NCBI GenBank assembly: GCA_021234535.1
Contig: CM037837.1
Coordinates: 10,782,636 to 10,846,635, forward strand
Origin: Stichopus chloronotus
Taxonomy: Eukaryota; Echinodermata; Holothuroidea; Aspidochirotida; Stichopodidae
Direction: 5' to 3'
DNA: 64,000 nt
The position numbers were made by a program, and so were the translations under genes. Below the pieces are notes generated by a model that saw only the letters and a list, made by a program, of their open reading frames with translations, made no database searches and was not told the origin of the DNA. Positions within the stretch are counted from its first letter, which is position 1; every line of letters begins with the position of its first letter. Of this stretch, positions 14,301 to 26,900 are shown one piece after another.

Positions 14301-17300
14301 TTCATGGCACTGAAGGTCGTCTGGTCCTTCACAAGAGCAATATTCGTTGCACCCTCGTTTCACAAAATGTTGTCCGATCTATGTTGAAAATACAGGAGAA
14401 GTGATATTAATTGTATACTACACATCAGTTTAATCAGAAAAAGAGTAGTTTGGTGAACACCAGGGAAGCGCATTTTTTTCTCGGTGTATACTTCATCCAT
14501 CCCAGGTTGCGAAACATAACTCAAGTATTTCGTGTAAGCCTACAGGCCTCAACCAAGCTTAAACAATCAATTTGAATCTTATCAAAAGTATTTCTATGAG
14601 ATGCTTTATCCATCTTTAAAATGTCAATTCAATCGTACCGGTGAAATTTTACTCAAATTGACACATTTAAAGCTACAGAACCAGCCAGAAGATTCTTACA
14701 GATCGTGTGACTGAAACTAAAAAGCAGCTAGCGTTTCTCAGAAGTTGCAGACAGAACCGCGAATAGAGTCCGTTGGAACTGTTCTTATATCTATATATCG
14801 CCGTTCAAGTTTCAAGGTTTGAACATTTTTGGCAAAACTGATAAATTTTGCAAAAATTCTGATTTGGTGTGTTGCACAGTGTCAATAGTTCTTTTGTTAA
14901 CCCTTTGTATATTGCTTCTTAAGTACTTGCCTTTTCTAGTATTTATCCATTGGTAAGTGATATCAACACTTTAAAGAAGTCGAAATTCACTTTAAAATAA
15001 ATCAGTTAGAGCAAGTTTTAAATTTTCCATGAAATGACGAATACCAAGTTAACAAAGGATAACATGAAACATATCATGTGAGTCCTTTTCTTGACGTCCC
15101 AGTTTGCATACTTAGCCTATGCTTATTCATGATACCGACTATAAGAAAATAAATTTGCAAGTATATGATCAGTATTTGATGGATTTTGATAGAATATTTG
15201 ATTTCATTCAATATGTTTAATGATTTAAACAACTAGTACTAAGAAATTGTCATTAACACACGAGCTTTCAATGTTTTTTTTTTTTTTTTTTTGAAAGACG
15301 ACAAAGAAAACTAGCATTGACTCAGGCCGGCATATATTACATTTCTCGCCGAATGTAGCCTTCCAATTAAGCTGAAAAGCTCAGGTTTAACTTTGGATCT
15401 CATAAATAATGAGTCATACGCAATCATCAGAACATGGAACAAGATGTTGCTGAACAGGTTCAAGAGGAAATAGTTTCTCTTGAAGTCTTTTACATGTTCA
15501 TTCTTTGTTTGACTACATTATAACCACCTCAAGGGGAAAAATAAGACAATGCAGCCTGTAACATGTAACACAGTTATGTGAGGGGGTTTCTGCTCAATGG
15601 AGCATTTATAAATTCATTATTTCTGCATTGTGGGCAGAATGAAAGCCAAACCACTGGAGGGCACATGTTACAAGTTGATTTCTGACCATACCCCACACCG
15701 CTTTTGATGTGGTGAGGTCACTATGTAGAAGTTTTTAGAAGAACTGTCACTGAATGAATCTTTGCTTATTAACTTCCAGCAGATTTCATGTCTTAGTATT
15801 TCTTAGTGGTAACTTACATGGACAACTTAAGTTTCACAGATGTTATTTGTCAGAAACTTACTGTATCGGAAGATGGATTACACCTCTGTATCCATATAAG
15901 AGTGTCTTACTTATGCTTGAAAACTAATTAATGCGTTCCTCGCCAGGCTCAGTGTCTACTCGTCTTACCAAGATTATGAAGTACGCTTTTGGTTCACTGT
16001 AATAATTCAGCCAAAACTCCTGAAAGCTGATTAATCAGCGTTAATCATTCATCACTACGAATAAGTCTGCTGGAATCGTTGCCATGAACACCGGCGGATA
16101 CAAGGGAAAAGGGTGGAGTCAACGGCAACAATGGCACTTACAAAAGTTGGGCCGAAACAGTTGTTTGCACCTTCAAAATGAACTTGGTTTAGAAGAAAAT
16201 TAACTTTACAATTGTGCACTCTTGTTACACCAAATCTCATCTAAGAGTATTAACTAGTAGATAAATCATTTTCTAAGAGGTTACCTCTCCTTTCTATATA
16301 TTTCTTCTTCATATCCACCCCTCTGAAACAGGACCAGGTTCCGTCAGTGGCAGTGACTGAACTTAAAACTTGGTATGCAGTATGGGGAGGGGGCGTGAGT
16401 TACTGAGTAGTCGAAGTAGCACACAGACCGGCGGGGACCAAGAGTCCGGGGAAATACGTTTCGGAGGAACAAATGATTTTATAGGAGCAAAAACGACTTC
16501 AAAAGCTTTTACACTAAGAAAAAAAACAACCACGTTGTGTACGAGAAAAGTTTTGACCAAAAAAAAAAAGGCATGCCAGAAATTGAAAACAAAAAAGTTC
16601 TTCAAGGTCCATTTTCAATATACCCAATTTTAGTTAAGAGTATTTTGTTTGGACCACAATAAATGGTATTTAAAATACCTCCTTGACACAATCTAAGCGA
16701 AGGGCCACCATCGGTTGTGGGTAGGGTACGAGAGAAACACAGACGCAAATACCTGCCAGAAGGTTCATGGTCGCTTGTCTATTTCATAGATAACACATTT
16801 TATTCTAGAGGATTTCTGGGACAAAATTACATGGTTATTCACTCCCGTACAGATGTGCTCCCAGGGGTCTCAGTCTGGAAGCAAAGATGGAGAGAAGCGG
16901 GATTAGTGCTGGCGGTGATAAGCGGAGCGTCACTATTAGTTGACGGTGATCGTAAAGAAAGGTTGTAGCTTTCCAATCTATCCACATGGCCGGAAAGCTG
17001 CACTCTCCTGGTGTTACAAGCTACATGTACCCAACCTTAAAATAAGGATCTCTTCTCTGCAATTTCTTTTTCAATGAAAAAAAAAGTCAACCTATGAAAA
17101 TGAAAATACACATCAGATTGGTTGAGAGGCGCTTATCGGACCTTTCGAAAAAGGAGAGGAGTGAAATTAGAGTAAGATCTGGGGCGCGGGGAATTGTGGG
17201 AATACTATCTAAGCGAATCGTCGTCATCGGTTGTCGCAGAGCGTCGAAAATGGATAAAACTCCTAAAAAACTATATACTTATATCCTCCTAAAAGCGATA

Positions 17301-20300
17301 TCGCGCTTCCCACAAGTAAGCTTCGGAAATGGTGCGGTCAATATTTTCTTGGATGGAAAACAGTTGTCTTTCATATTATTTATTGAATTTTTTGTATCTT
17401 TCACACAAATCGTCAGGACCAGTGGCGTCACAAGGGTTTTTTTTAGAGGGTCAAAAGATTCAGAGGTGAGACTAGAATTTTGTTTTCTGCTTTTTTAGGG
17501 GGATGGGCATGATGGCTCACTTGAAACAAAGTTACAGCTTTATACGGGGATACATTATGTCCGTATTACGGTTGAGCACCCAGCATTTTGACTAAATGGA
17601 AAGGCGTTAGATGTAAAAAAGATTTTCAAAGGGGAGTGCTACCATCGGTTTACGATAAGCTGAGTAGGAAATTTGTGAATTAATATTTCCACGCCAAATT
17701 AAACATTCTCCAAGACGCAAATTTTGACAAGCCAAACATTTCAAAAATACGTAAAAATTGTCATTTTGGGTAGATAAACACCGAACTCTCAGCCGTGAGA
17801 TTACTGCTTCAACCAGTGCCTCAATTTTGAAGGATCTTGGAGACGCGATTGGGGATGGTACTGGTGGGGGGGGGGGGGGATTACTAACGCCATCAGTATT
17901 TCTTCGTGATGGGAAATTCTCTTACTAGGTAATATGATTAGCATATTGTGCAATGGACCGATCAACAATATGTTACATCCCAACTTTTCAGTTCTCCCCT
18001 CGGTGCAATCTGTGTAATCCTCGGCAAATATCGTGGGGCATTAGAAAATACCTGTAGTCCCCATCCACTTTCTGCATAGGGTTAATTCACGATTTGACCA
18101 TCATAGAAACTTTGTCCGTGTAGAGCGGATGATTTATTTTATTGCTTACAGACAGGTATCTTCCGTTCTCCATTGTACATCCGCATTTGTCAATGGGGAC
18201 ACAATCAGTTCCATCCAAGAGTGTACCTTCAGGACATTGGCACATTTCGAGGGAAGGAAAAGGACAACTTTCAGTTGAACCTTCTGGATCAGCACAGCTT
18301 GGTGGACATGCAGGTCCACTAGGGTTGTATGTCATGTTACCCTTGCAAGACGGTTCTGCGTAAAAAAAAAAACAAATATTTTAAAAATGTAAGGAGGTTA
18401 TTGGCTATCAATGGCAAAGCGAAAAGTGCTTCAAATGTTGTATATTTGTTCCAAATTTTAAAATCATACGGTAGAATAGTTCTCCACACTAATACTATAT
18501 TACCTTTAGAAGAATGGTATTGAGGTAGTTATCATGGATTGGAAACAGCGACGATGTAGGGTATATTTTTCAATCTTCATGTGTAAAGGATGGCACTTAA
18601 ATCCATTCCTCACGCTTTAAATATACACTATATTAGGAAGTGTATGTTTTCAGCAAAGTAAAAGTGATGATAAATCCCTAACTGAGTCATTGAAATACTA
18701 TTGCTAAGACCATTAACCCTTCGTAAAAGGTCACGAGTTTCATGATACATTCAGGTAGACCCACTCTTCTAAAGTGGGTGGATGACAAAATTTCATTTCA
18801 ATGGCTCAGCGATATCAATCCCACAACATCCTCCTGCATGCTTCTAACGAAAAATAATTGCGGTGAAAAAAAATCGAAGATATTCTAGGAGAAAATAAAA
18901 TTGTTACTTGCTGGAGAAGTCTGACATCCAAACATGGAATAGACTTATGACAAGTTTTACACGAAATACAAAAGTAACGACTCTTTACAGTTAGGTCATA
19001 AGTGTCTTATATATTCAATTAATAAAGAACACATAAATGTAGGACTTCATTGCTGGTAAAGTATTGACATTCGTTATTTAGTATTACAGTGTAAATATAA
19101 CGTATTTTTGAAATAAAAACAGAACAATAAAATCAAAACAGTTACACATGATACTTTATTAAATTTATTAACATCAAGCAATAGATTTGATATAATGATA
19201 CTAGGTCTGATGCATAAAACAAAGTATACAAGTGATTAAAATACATTAGGGTATTCAAAGGGTATTCATCGGGGTATTCAAAGGATACAAGTGATTTAAG
19301 TTCTAAATGACGAAATAAAATGTAGTTGCACCACAAAGTATGAAAGTTGTCATTATGCCGGCTAATTAATTATAAATCTGCGTAAAACAAAGTATTCACG
19401 GTCCACCTCCTCTGAAAGTGTTAAGAAGTAGCGCGAGCCTATTAAGCTCGAAACTTACGACACTCAGTGGCAACAGCACGCCAGTCTCCGATCTCTGCCT
19501 CCCAGTTGGTCTCTTTACCGCAGTTGTAAATGTAAGTCTCAACACTACCGCAGAGGAAAAAGACCTCTGGAAGAAGTTGGCACAAATCGTAAATACACGT
19601 GCTAAAATACATTGCCGGATCGATACGTTGAATACAGTCAGAAAGAGGTCCTGTAAAGAAACGAGTTGTTATTATGTGACTATCATCTCGGAATCATTCC
19701 CCCCCCCCCCCCCCCCGCTTCTATGGCTGGTTTCCTCAGTTAGATATTGATGACTGAGACTTTATTTTGGACCCACTTTCGTTTTTAAGCTCATTTCAAT
19801 TCAAGGGCGCTTTCTTTGGAGGAAAGGGCTAGGGGTTTAAGAATTTTGCTAGCATCCCACCAAATTGGGGAAACTGATTTACATGAAATATCCCATTGAT
19901 TTACCTTGATTTTGTGGAAGAGTAAGCTTTGGAAACACGAGATCACATTGATTTGGTTCGGAGCGTAAAATAATCTTGGACTTTCAAAGCCCACAGATGG
20001 TCGAAAATCGCACTTTCCGGTCAGTAGTTGGGCTACATGTACCTAGCAGTTAGCATGCTTAAAGAAACTCAATCAAAACTCTCTTTTTTGAAGCTAAAAA
20101 TTTTTTAAAAGCGGGAAACCCAGGAAAATGAGTCGTAAATTATCCAGATTTTATTCGGAGTCCAAAGGGATGATTGAATCAAGTAACAAAAAGAATAAAA
20201 AGGAAAGAATTTATTTAGAAATCAAAACTCAGAAAAGTCTGGGGGCCCCAACCTAACCTAACCAAGTATATGTAAATGACTTCAGAGGTGAAATTTACAA

Positions 20301-20837
20301 GCCAGCAATGTGAGAAGCTGCTTACAAGGCATGACATTTTTTGTATGTGTGTGGGGTTCGAAACTGCAGTCTACTCTAGGAATATCGAATAAACGGCTTT
20401 CAATGTAAAGACACTTGGAAAGAACGACCTAGCACTACACCAGTTTCAATTATCCTGTGAAGTTTTTTAGTTAGACTGCACCTTCAAATGTGTTTCGACC
20501 ACAGAAGGGTGGAGAGACCTTTACTGCAAAATCATCCAAAATACACTCAGTACAGGCCTTGAGGATAACTTGTTTTTACGAAATTGTTTCTTTTCTTATT
20601 AATTGAGAAATTAATAACTCACGAGAGCTCATGCGTGCTCCAAAAGTGAAATGGGGGGGGGGGGGGGCAAAGTAGATAAACATATTTATTACAAGTTTGT
20701 TGAGGAAACGGGAGCACGTTTTCTTTTTCTCAATTCTTATTTCCGACGTTGTATTTTTCTGTGTTAGAACACTGGTGTAATTCCCTACACATGTGTACAT
20801 GGAGGTGATATATTTTGATCAATCACTAGATCTTTTT

Positions 20838-20903
<66 letters not shown>

Positions 20904-23900
20904 GTAAAACTGATACTTAAAACATGTTACCGCACCTTAATGTTCGATCATGAAAGCAGAAAATTTTCGGGGGGCGGGTGATACCTTCCCAGTCCCCCCT
21001 CCACCCCTCTTGCTAAGCTCCAACCAATGACGGGGATTCGCATACATAGATGGTAAAACGTGAATATATATATATATATGCCTCCCGCTCAAATAAATTA
21101 TGTCCTTAGAACAGTACCTGGAAAAATTTACTAGCATATTTCCCAAGTTTCAGTCTAATATTTTGCTTAAAGGGGAAATCAGGATGTGACTGAGAAAATT
21201 CATCTTTAATTGATTTTTCTTTCTAAGCTGATTGTTCACCGAAATAAAGAGACGTTGGGGAAGTGTTTGAAGGTAAAAGAAACGGTAAATATTGCGTTTA
21301 TTACTGTAGAATCAGAACTCTTAATATTTGTCGCGTACAAAAAATAACCATTCATGTACAAGACAAGACAGCCTCCTCTGTACGATGACCAATCACAGCG
21401 TAAGACTGAGATGACGTTATATGAATAAACATAACCGAATGTTTGCGGTTCCCATGCTGTTCGTGCATTGCGCAATGCTAAGTAAACAAGAGTTTAGTGA
21501 TAGCTGTTGATACATACAGCACACGTATGAAACTGTTCAGTCGCACCTCCTCATACCTTGAAAACGCAATAGTTTTGAATATTCATATTTGATTCGATGA
21601 ATATGGATGTTACAGGCTTTCGGAATTCTTCACGGAATTTTTTTGCGAACTTGACTAGTTTCTCGAAATTGTCCACATATTTCTAGATAATCTTGCACAT
21701 ATTTATTAGTTATAGCTCATTGTACGATACCGGTGGGGAATTGTAGTGAAAGAAATTGTGAGAATAAACCCTGATTTCCCCCTAAACTTAACGTACATTG
21801 TAACTGATGTCAAGAAAAAGAGCGTTTCAATAGTGTTTCAAACTTATCCACACAAACAAGTAAGAAATTCTCAAATTATTTGGACCAAGCGAGTTTCAAG
21901 AGCCAAATACTAAGCCTTAGCACTATGTTCGCCATGCAACCGTATTTCCTGTGAAACATACCAGAAGTATTTGTGAGGATGCCACAATGTTGCTTGGCGG
22001 CCTCAAGGTAAGGAGAACCTTCATCGCATGATCTCAGTGTCGGTTTGAAATCAGTGGGGATGCCAGTGTCGGGTGTATCAAAAATCCACTCCTCTGAGTG
22101 TATCAGTTTGCAGTCTTCATTGTGTTGGTTCATCTGTGCAGCGAATATCAAAGCATGCGTAGATTTAAACAAGTCGAAAAAAAAAATGAAAGAAGACAGT
22201 GAGCGGATCTCCATTGAAATCGAGTAAAATAGCGATTGAACTCCGTGCTCCTCTCGTCCTCATGGATCGTTGGCACGTTTTTGCAAAGTCAGTGTAAAAT
22301 TAAGTAGAAATAAAATTAGAAAGGGAACGGAGATCATTACAGTGAGTCATCATCACTTCGATTGCTTGTAATCAACATGTAATCGGAATATTCTTCGAAG
22401 TGTGTGGCAAGAAAAATGTCCAATGTAAGGAAGCTTGTAATGTCTAATATCGATGAAAGACTGTTCAGAAACATTCTGTATTCACGACGTGTTCTCTCCG
22501 AAGGGCACTGAGTTTGCACCTTCTGCTTGTCTTAACTGAACCGTCTAATCGAGCATGCGCTATCAGTTAAATGATCCCAATTAATTGGCCCACAGTTCAC
22601 TTGGCAATGCGTAAGTAGCTTTGCTGCCTCTGTTTGTTACAGAACAGTCCATTGTCTTGGTGAGAACAACCTCTAGTAAGAGCAAGAGGGTTTAATTACA
22701 AGTTTTGTAAATAGAGATGAGCTGGAGTGATCAGGCAGGTGGTATCAAAGCACCCTCATCTAGCAGGCTCAGTATAGTTTACATCAAAAGACCAAAACGG
22801 GCTTAAAACGTAATGTGATATTTTACCGTCTAAATAAGAAGTTAGTGAATTAAAGAAGAATCTTTTTTTTTTTCAAAATTGTGAAAAGTTCTTTTAATGC
22901 CATGTAAAAGCCTTTCCAAGTTTTGTTAATCCTATAAATCCTCTCAACAAGCGTTTTTTAAGGCCCATTTTGTAAGAAAAACGTATAAAACTAGAAAAGT
23001 TGGTGTGTGTGTATGTAACATGTATATAACTAACATGTAACATATAACTAACATGTGACGTGGTCGCAGAACTAAACGCCTGTTTTGTTGACTATATAAT
23101 GAACGGAGTATGTTACAAAAAATGACTTTAAATTAAAATGTTTTGTGTTTCTTCCTTTGACAAAAATAAAAGAAGAGATTTACATGTGTACTGTCATCAG
23201 TTCTAGTTGAACGTTTGCAACATTGTTGTGATTCTTCATACTAAACACTATGTGAACAAAAAATGGACTTACAGGTCTATTCCAAAACAACTTAGTATGA
23301 ACATAGCATTTCTTGGCGGTAAAATCGACATCACTCATCTCACTGACCCATCTCGCGTAAGCTGAAATCATGGCCATTCATGGAACTTTACTTACGGCTC
23401 ATCCGTGAAATTACCCGTATTTTACAGAAAATACCATGCAGTACTTACCCAAGTACCGTTTCTATACTGACATTCATTAGAACGCTCCCCATCAAAGTTT
23501 CCACATAGACCACAGACCTTGTTCATGAATCTATCCGGAAGAGTTATGTCGCTGTTGTGCATGTTGTCAAAACGGATCGTTAAGCCAAAATCAGTTGTCA
23601 AAATCTAAAACAAAATTGAGATCACATCACGGAAGCTATTGATATATGATTCCAGACTACGGTATAAAGAACCAGTTATATCCAATCAAACCTGTCTTAA
23701 GAATTTCATGAATACTGGTGAAGAACTTAGTGCGTTTGGTCTATAGTCGGTAGTTATTTTGTCATGGGCTTAAACAAAAAGCAAGTTTAAGGTCCATGTG
23801 CAGCTGGACAAAGGGAGGGCTCCAAAAGGATGTACTAGCGGTGAGGATAGGTTCAAAGAGCCTGGAAACTCTGACGCAACTGATGTTGCAGCATGTGATC

Positions 23901-26900
23901 ACGATTATCCTTGTTACTTTCCTTAGCTCTTAATAATAACAGTTGTGTTGTCAACTTGCATCTGTATTTTTGAATAGAGAATGAAAACAAAGTCTACGGT
24001 CTTATGTTGGGTAGTTATGCTAAAGGGGACATGTTTTTCAAAACCAATATCTCTCACTAGTTGGTTGTGAGAATATGTAAATGTTTTAATTACGTGCCTT
24101 ATGGGGTGCAGCGTAGTGAATATTAACTCCGTTCATCGTGATCAAAATAGGGTAAAGTGACACTCTCGCCATCCACTGATACCTCATCCGGATGAGTCAA
24201 GGAGTACACGACGTCGTTGTAATACAACCTGTGTTCACGGATGTATGTTACTGGTATGGATGGTTTTCTTCGGAAGTTATCAACGACTATTTCAAAATTT
24301 GGCACACTTTCATCTTCATTAAAACATGTCGTAACTGCGATGTATTCTGCATCTCCCTTGATGGGTGTATCCATACGTATCGAAGGTGACTTGATGAGGA
24401 TCACCCCATAGCCGACAGGTATGGTACGTTTCTGGTAAACGAAAAATATACGATTAGAGACAGGACGGATAATGTAGTACTTTCAGGATGCAAAGAAGGA
24501 ATTTTGAGAGAACTCGTGTAAAATGAAATTTTAAAGAAAGTATTGGTTCCGAGCTCAGCTATATTACAAACAGAAGATGGAGCAGATAAGGTGTAGATAA
24601 GTGCAACATGAACTGAATCTCCAATTGCTTCGTATTGCCTTGTATGAATGCCATCAACGTTTGATAAGGCGGGGGGGGGGGGGGGGAAATAGTTATAGTT
24701 TCGTTTAAAGAGGTAGGAATGCATCAACACAAAGGTGATCGGTATGCAGATATGAACATATGGTGTACTGCAGCTAGTGACTGGGCAGCAAATTTGAACC
24801 GACTAAAAGAAAGACTGATATTTAGGTCACAATTCGTTTTCAGCACATTATGTAAAAGGTTTTAGATGAAATAACGTCTTATGTAACATTCAAACAGCTG
24901 GTTCACTTTAGAGAACTTTTACTTATTTTTTAGAAATGTTTCTCGTAATATGCCCGCTTTCGAGATATTTTACTGGAGTATATAAGAGTACTACATTTTT
25001 GAATGTGCATGAATGTGAACGTGTCAAATTATTCAACACGCCCTTTCCATGCACTCTGTCACACGGTTTGCCTATGGACATGACACCTAATAGCCCTTGC
25101 CATTCAGCTAAAAGAATATACATTGAATTGACACAGCTGGACTATTTTTACGAGAACGATACTCAATTGACCTCATTACAGCATGAGGTGATAAAACTGA
25201 CCTTAGAGGATGAGGTTTTGCAACAACTTTAACCTCACTAACAAAAAAAAAAAAATTGTAGTTGCCAAAAAGAGCATTTTACTGTTGACAAATCGACATG
25301 ATGAGTCTTATCATGACTACATCAGTGCAAACTGTGATCAAACAAACAGGAGCGATGTATTGTGGTAGAGGGACAATGAGCAACAATAAAAATAAAGGAA
25401 AAACATGTATGTGGTTTTACTTCTTGCTTTGACCAGCAACTTTTCAGTTGCGAGCGGCAACATGACCACACCGTGACATTTAACATAGTACACTAGCGTT
25501 AGTGTATATGACTGCCTACCAAGATAACGCTGCTCTCATCAGGGAGTGCAATACCTCCCTCTTCTCGTATATTGGAATGGAAAAACAACTGAAACTCTTA
25601 TAATGAAAATGAAGTTACATGGATGGTTCCTGGATGGAATGTCGTCAAACGTGGAAAATGTGCGCTTGAATCAAGTCCCTGCCTTAATTACTTTCTTTTA
25701 AAACATATACTTTTACTGTAGGGAAGAAGATCACAATGATCACATTCAATCCCAAATTACATCAACTATACTATAGCTACATGTTCTATTTATAACTAGG
25801 CTCTCACAATCCACTCAGAAGTGTCATTACATCCCACATAGCGACTGGTGAATGTGTCTCGAGACTGAATGAGAATCATTGAAAAAAAAAGTTGCACTGG
25901 AATTAGTAGCTGCAAATTTAAAATGCAATTCGACATAATTTATGCAACACCATAGAATACAAAATGGAAATTATGGAAGTCACATAAAGTTTGTAAGGTT
26001 TCCTTGTTTTTCTTGTTTTTTAAATTTACCCTTGTGTACAACATTCCTATGAGAAACCGAGCACAACAAGTCATAACATGAAAAAGATTTCTCACCTTCG
26101 ATAGGTATTGGAGTTGGAAGTGCAACTGTGAACAAAAAATTGTAATAAATGTTAGTCCTTTAAAAACAAATACAAGTGTGACATTTTTCTTTCTGCATTA
26201 CTTAGTCTTGTTGATTCGACGATACTATTAAAGTTAACAACATATTATAATTACCTTACAAACTAACAGTGGTGAGAGGAAAGGGGGTTTGCTGGTGTCT
26301 TAACGTTTGCTGTTTCTCTCTTGAGAGCAGAGTAGATATTGTGCATCCTATGCAAAGTAAATTTATCTTTGTTCCATTAAGTGTTTTGCAATGCACGGGA
26401 TTTTCAGGCCTCTCCTAGTGTGTCCATAAAAAGTCCTCTTTTACCACTACCTTGCAACGTTTATTCATATTTTACCGTCTCAAACCGGGGTCCACATACC
26501 ACATCGAAAAGTTACTACCATAAAACTTGCACTTACAGTCTGTGGACGCATGGTGTAACTTTTTATGTAGTATGTTTCTAGGTTTTCGTTGTACGTAGTA
26601 TTCAACGTTGTGTTTTAAAAGTCCGAGTAACCTGGATTTGTGATGTCCATACTATTACACACCCACTAAATATTCTCTTAATTGGGATCACCTCTTAGTT
26701 TTCTTGAAAACATCAATTTATCTTATAGGCCAAAAGGGTTTTCATCCCAAAGTTACCTCATTAGAGGATTTGTACTTGCAGTCTCAAGTATATTTATATG
26801 CACGCCCAAACACGTTTCTGGGAGCTGCGTGTCATAGAAATCAGTAGGAGAAGAATTGGTTCTATTGTGCTGTATAGTTTTGTCGTGATCCGCCTGGGTG

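Noticed and set aside
17094..17498. 134-codon plus-strand frame
   Set aside because: Overlaps decayed dispersed repeats, no domain, and codon content is not protein-like.
20838..20903. Short regular repeat as a CRISPR-like array
   Set aside because: Pure tetranucleotide microsatellite without spacers, in a eukaryotic intron.
20793..20981. Frame with NQSINQSINQ repeats
   Set aside because: Translation of the ATCA microsatellite.
23278..23371. Possible exon between vWD-1 and C8-1 (KCYVHTKLFWNRP)
   Set aside because: In the phase needed after exon 10 it meets a stop, while exon 10 joins exon 11 directly in phase 0, as in the parallel vWD-2/C8-2 block.
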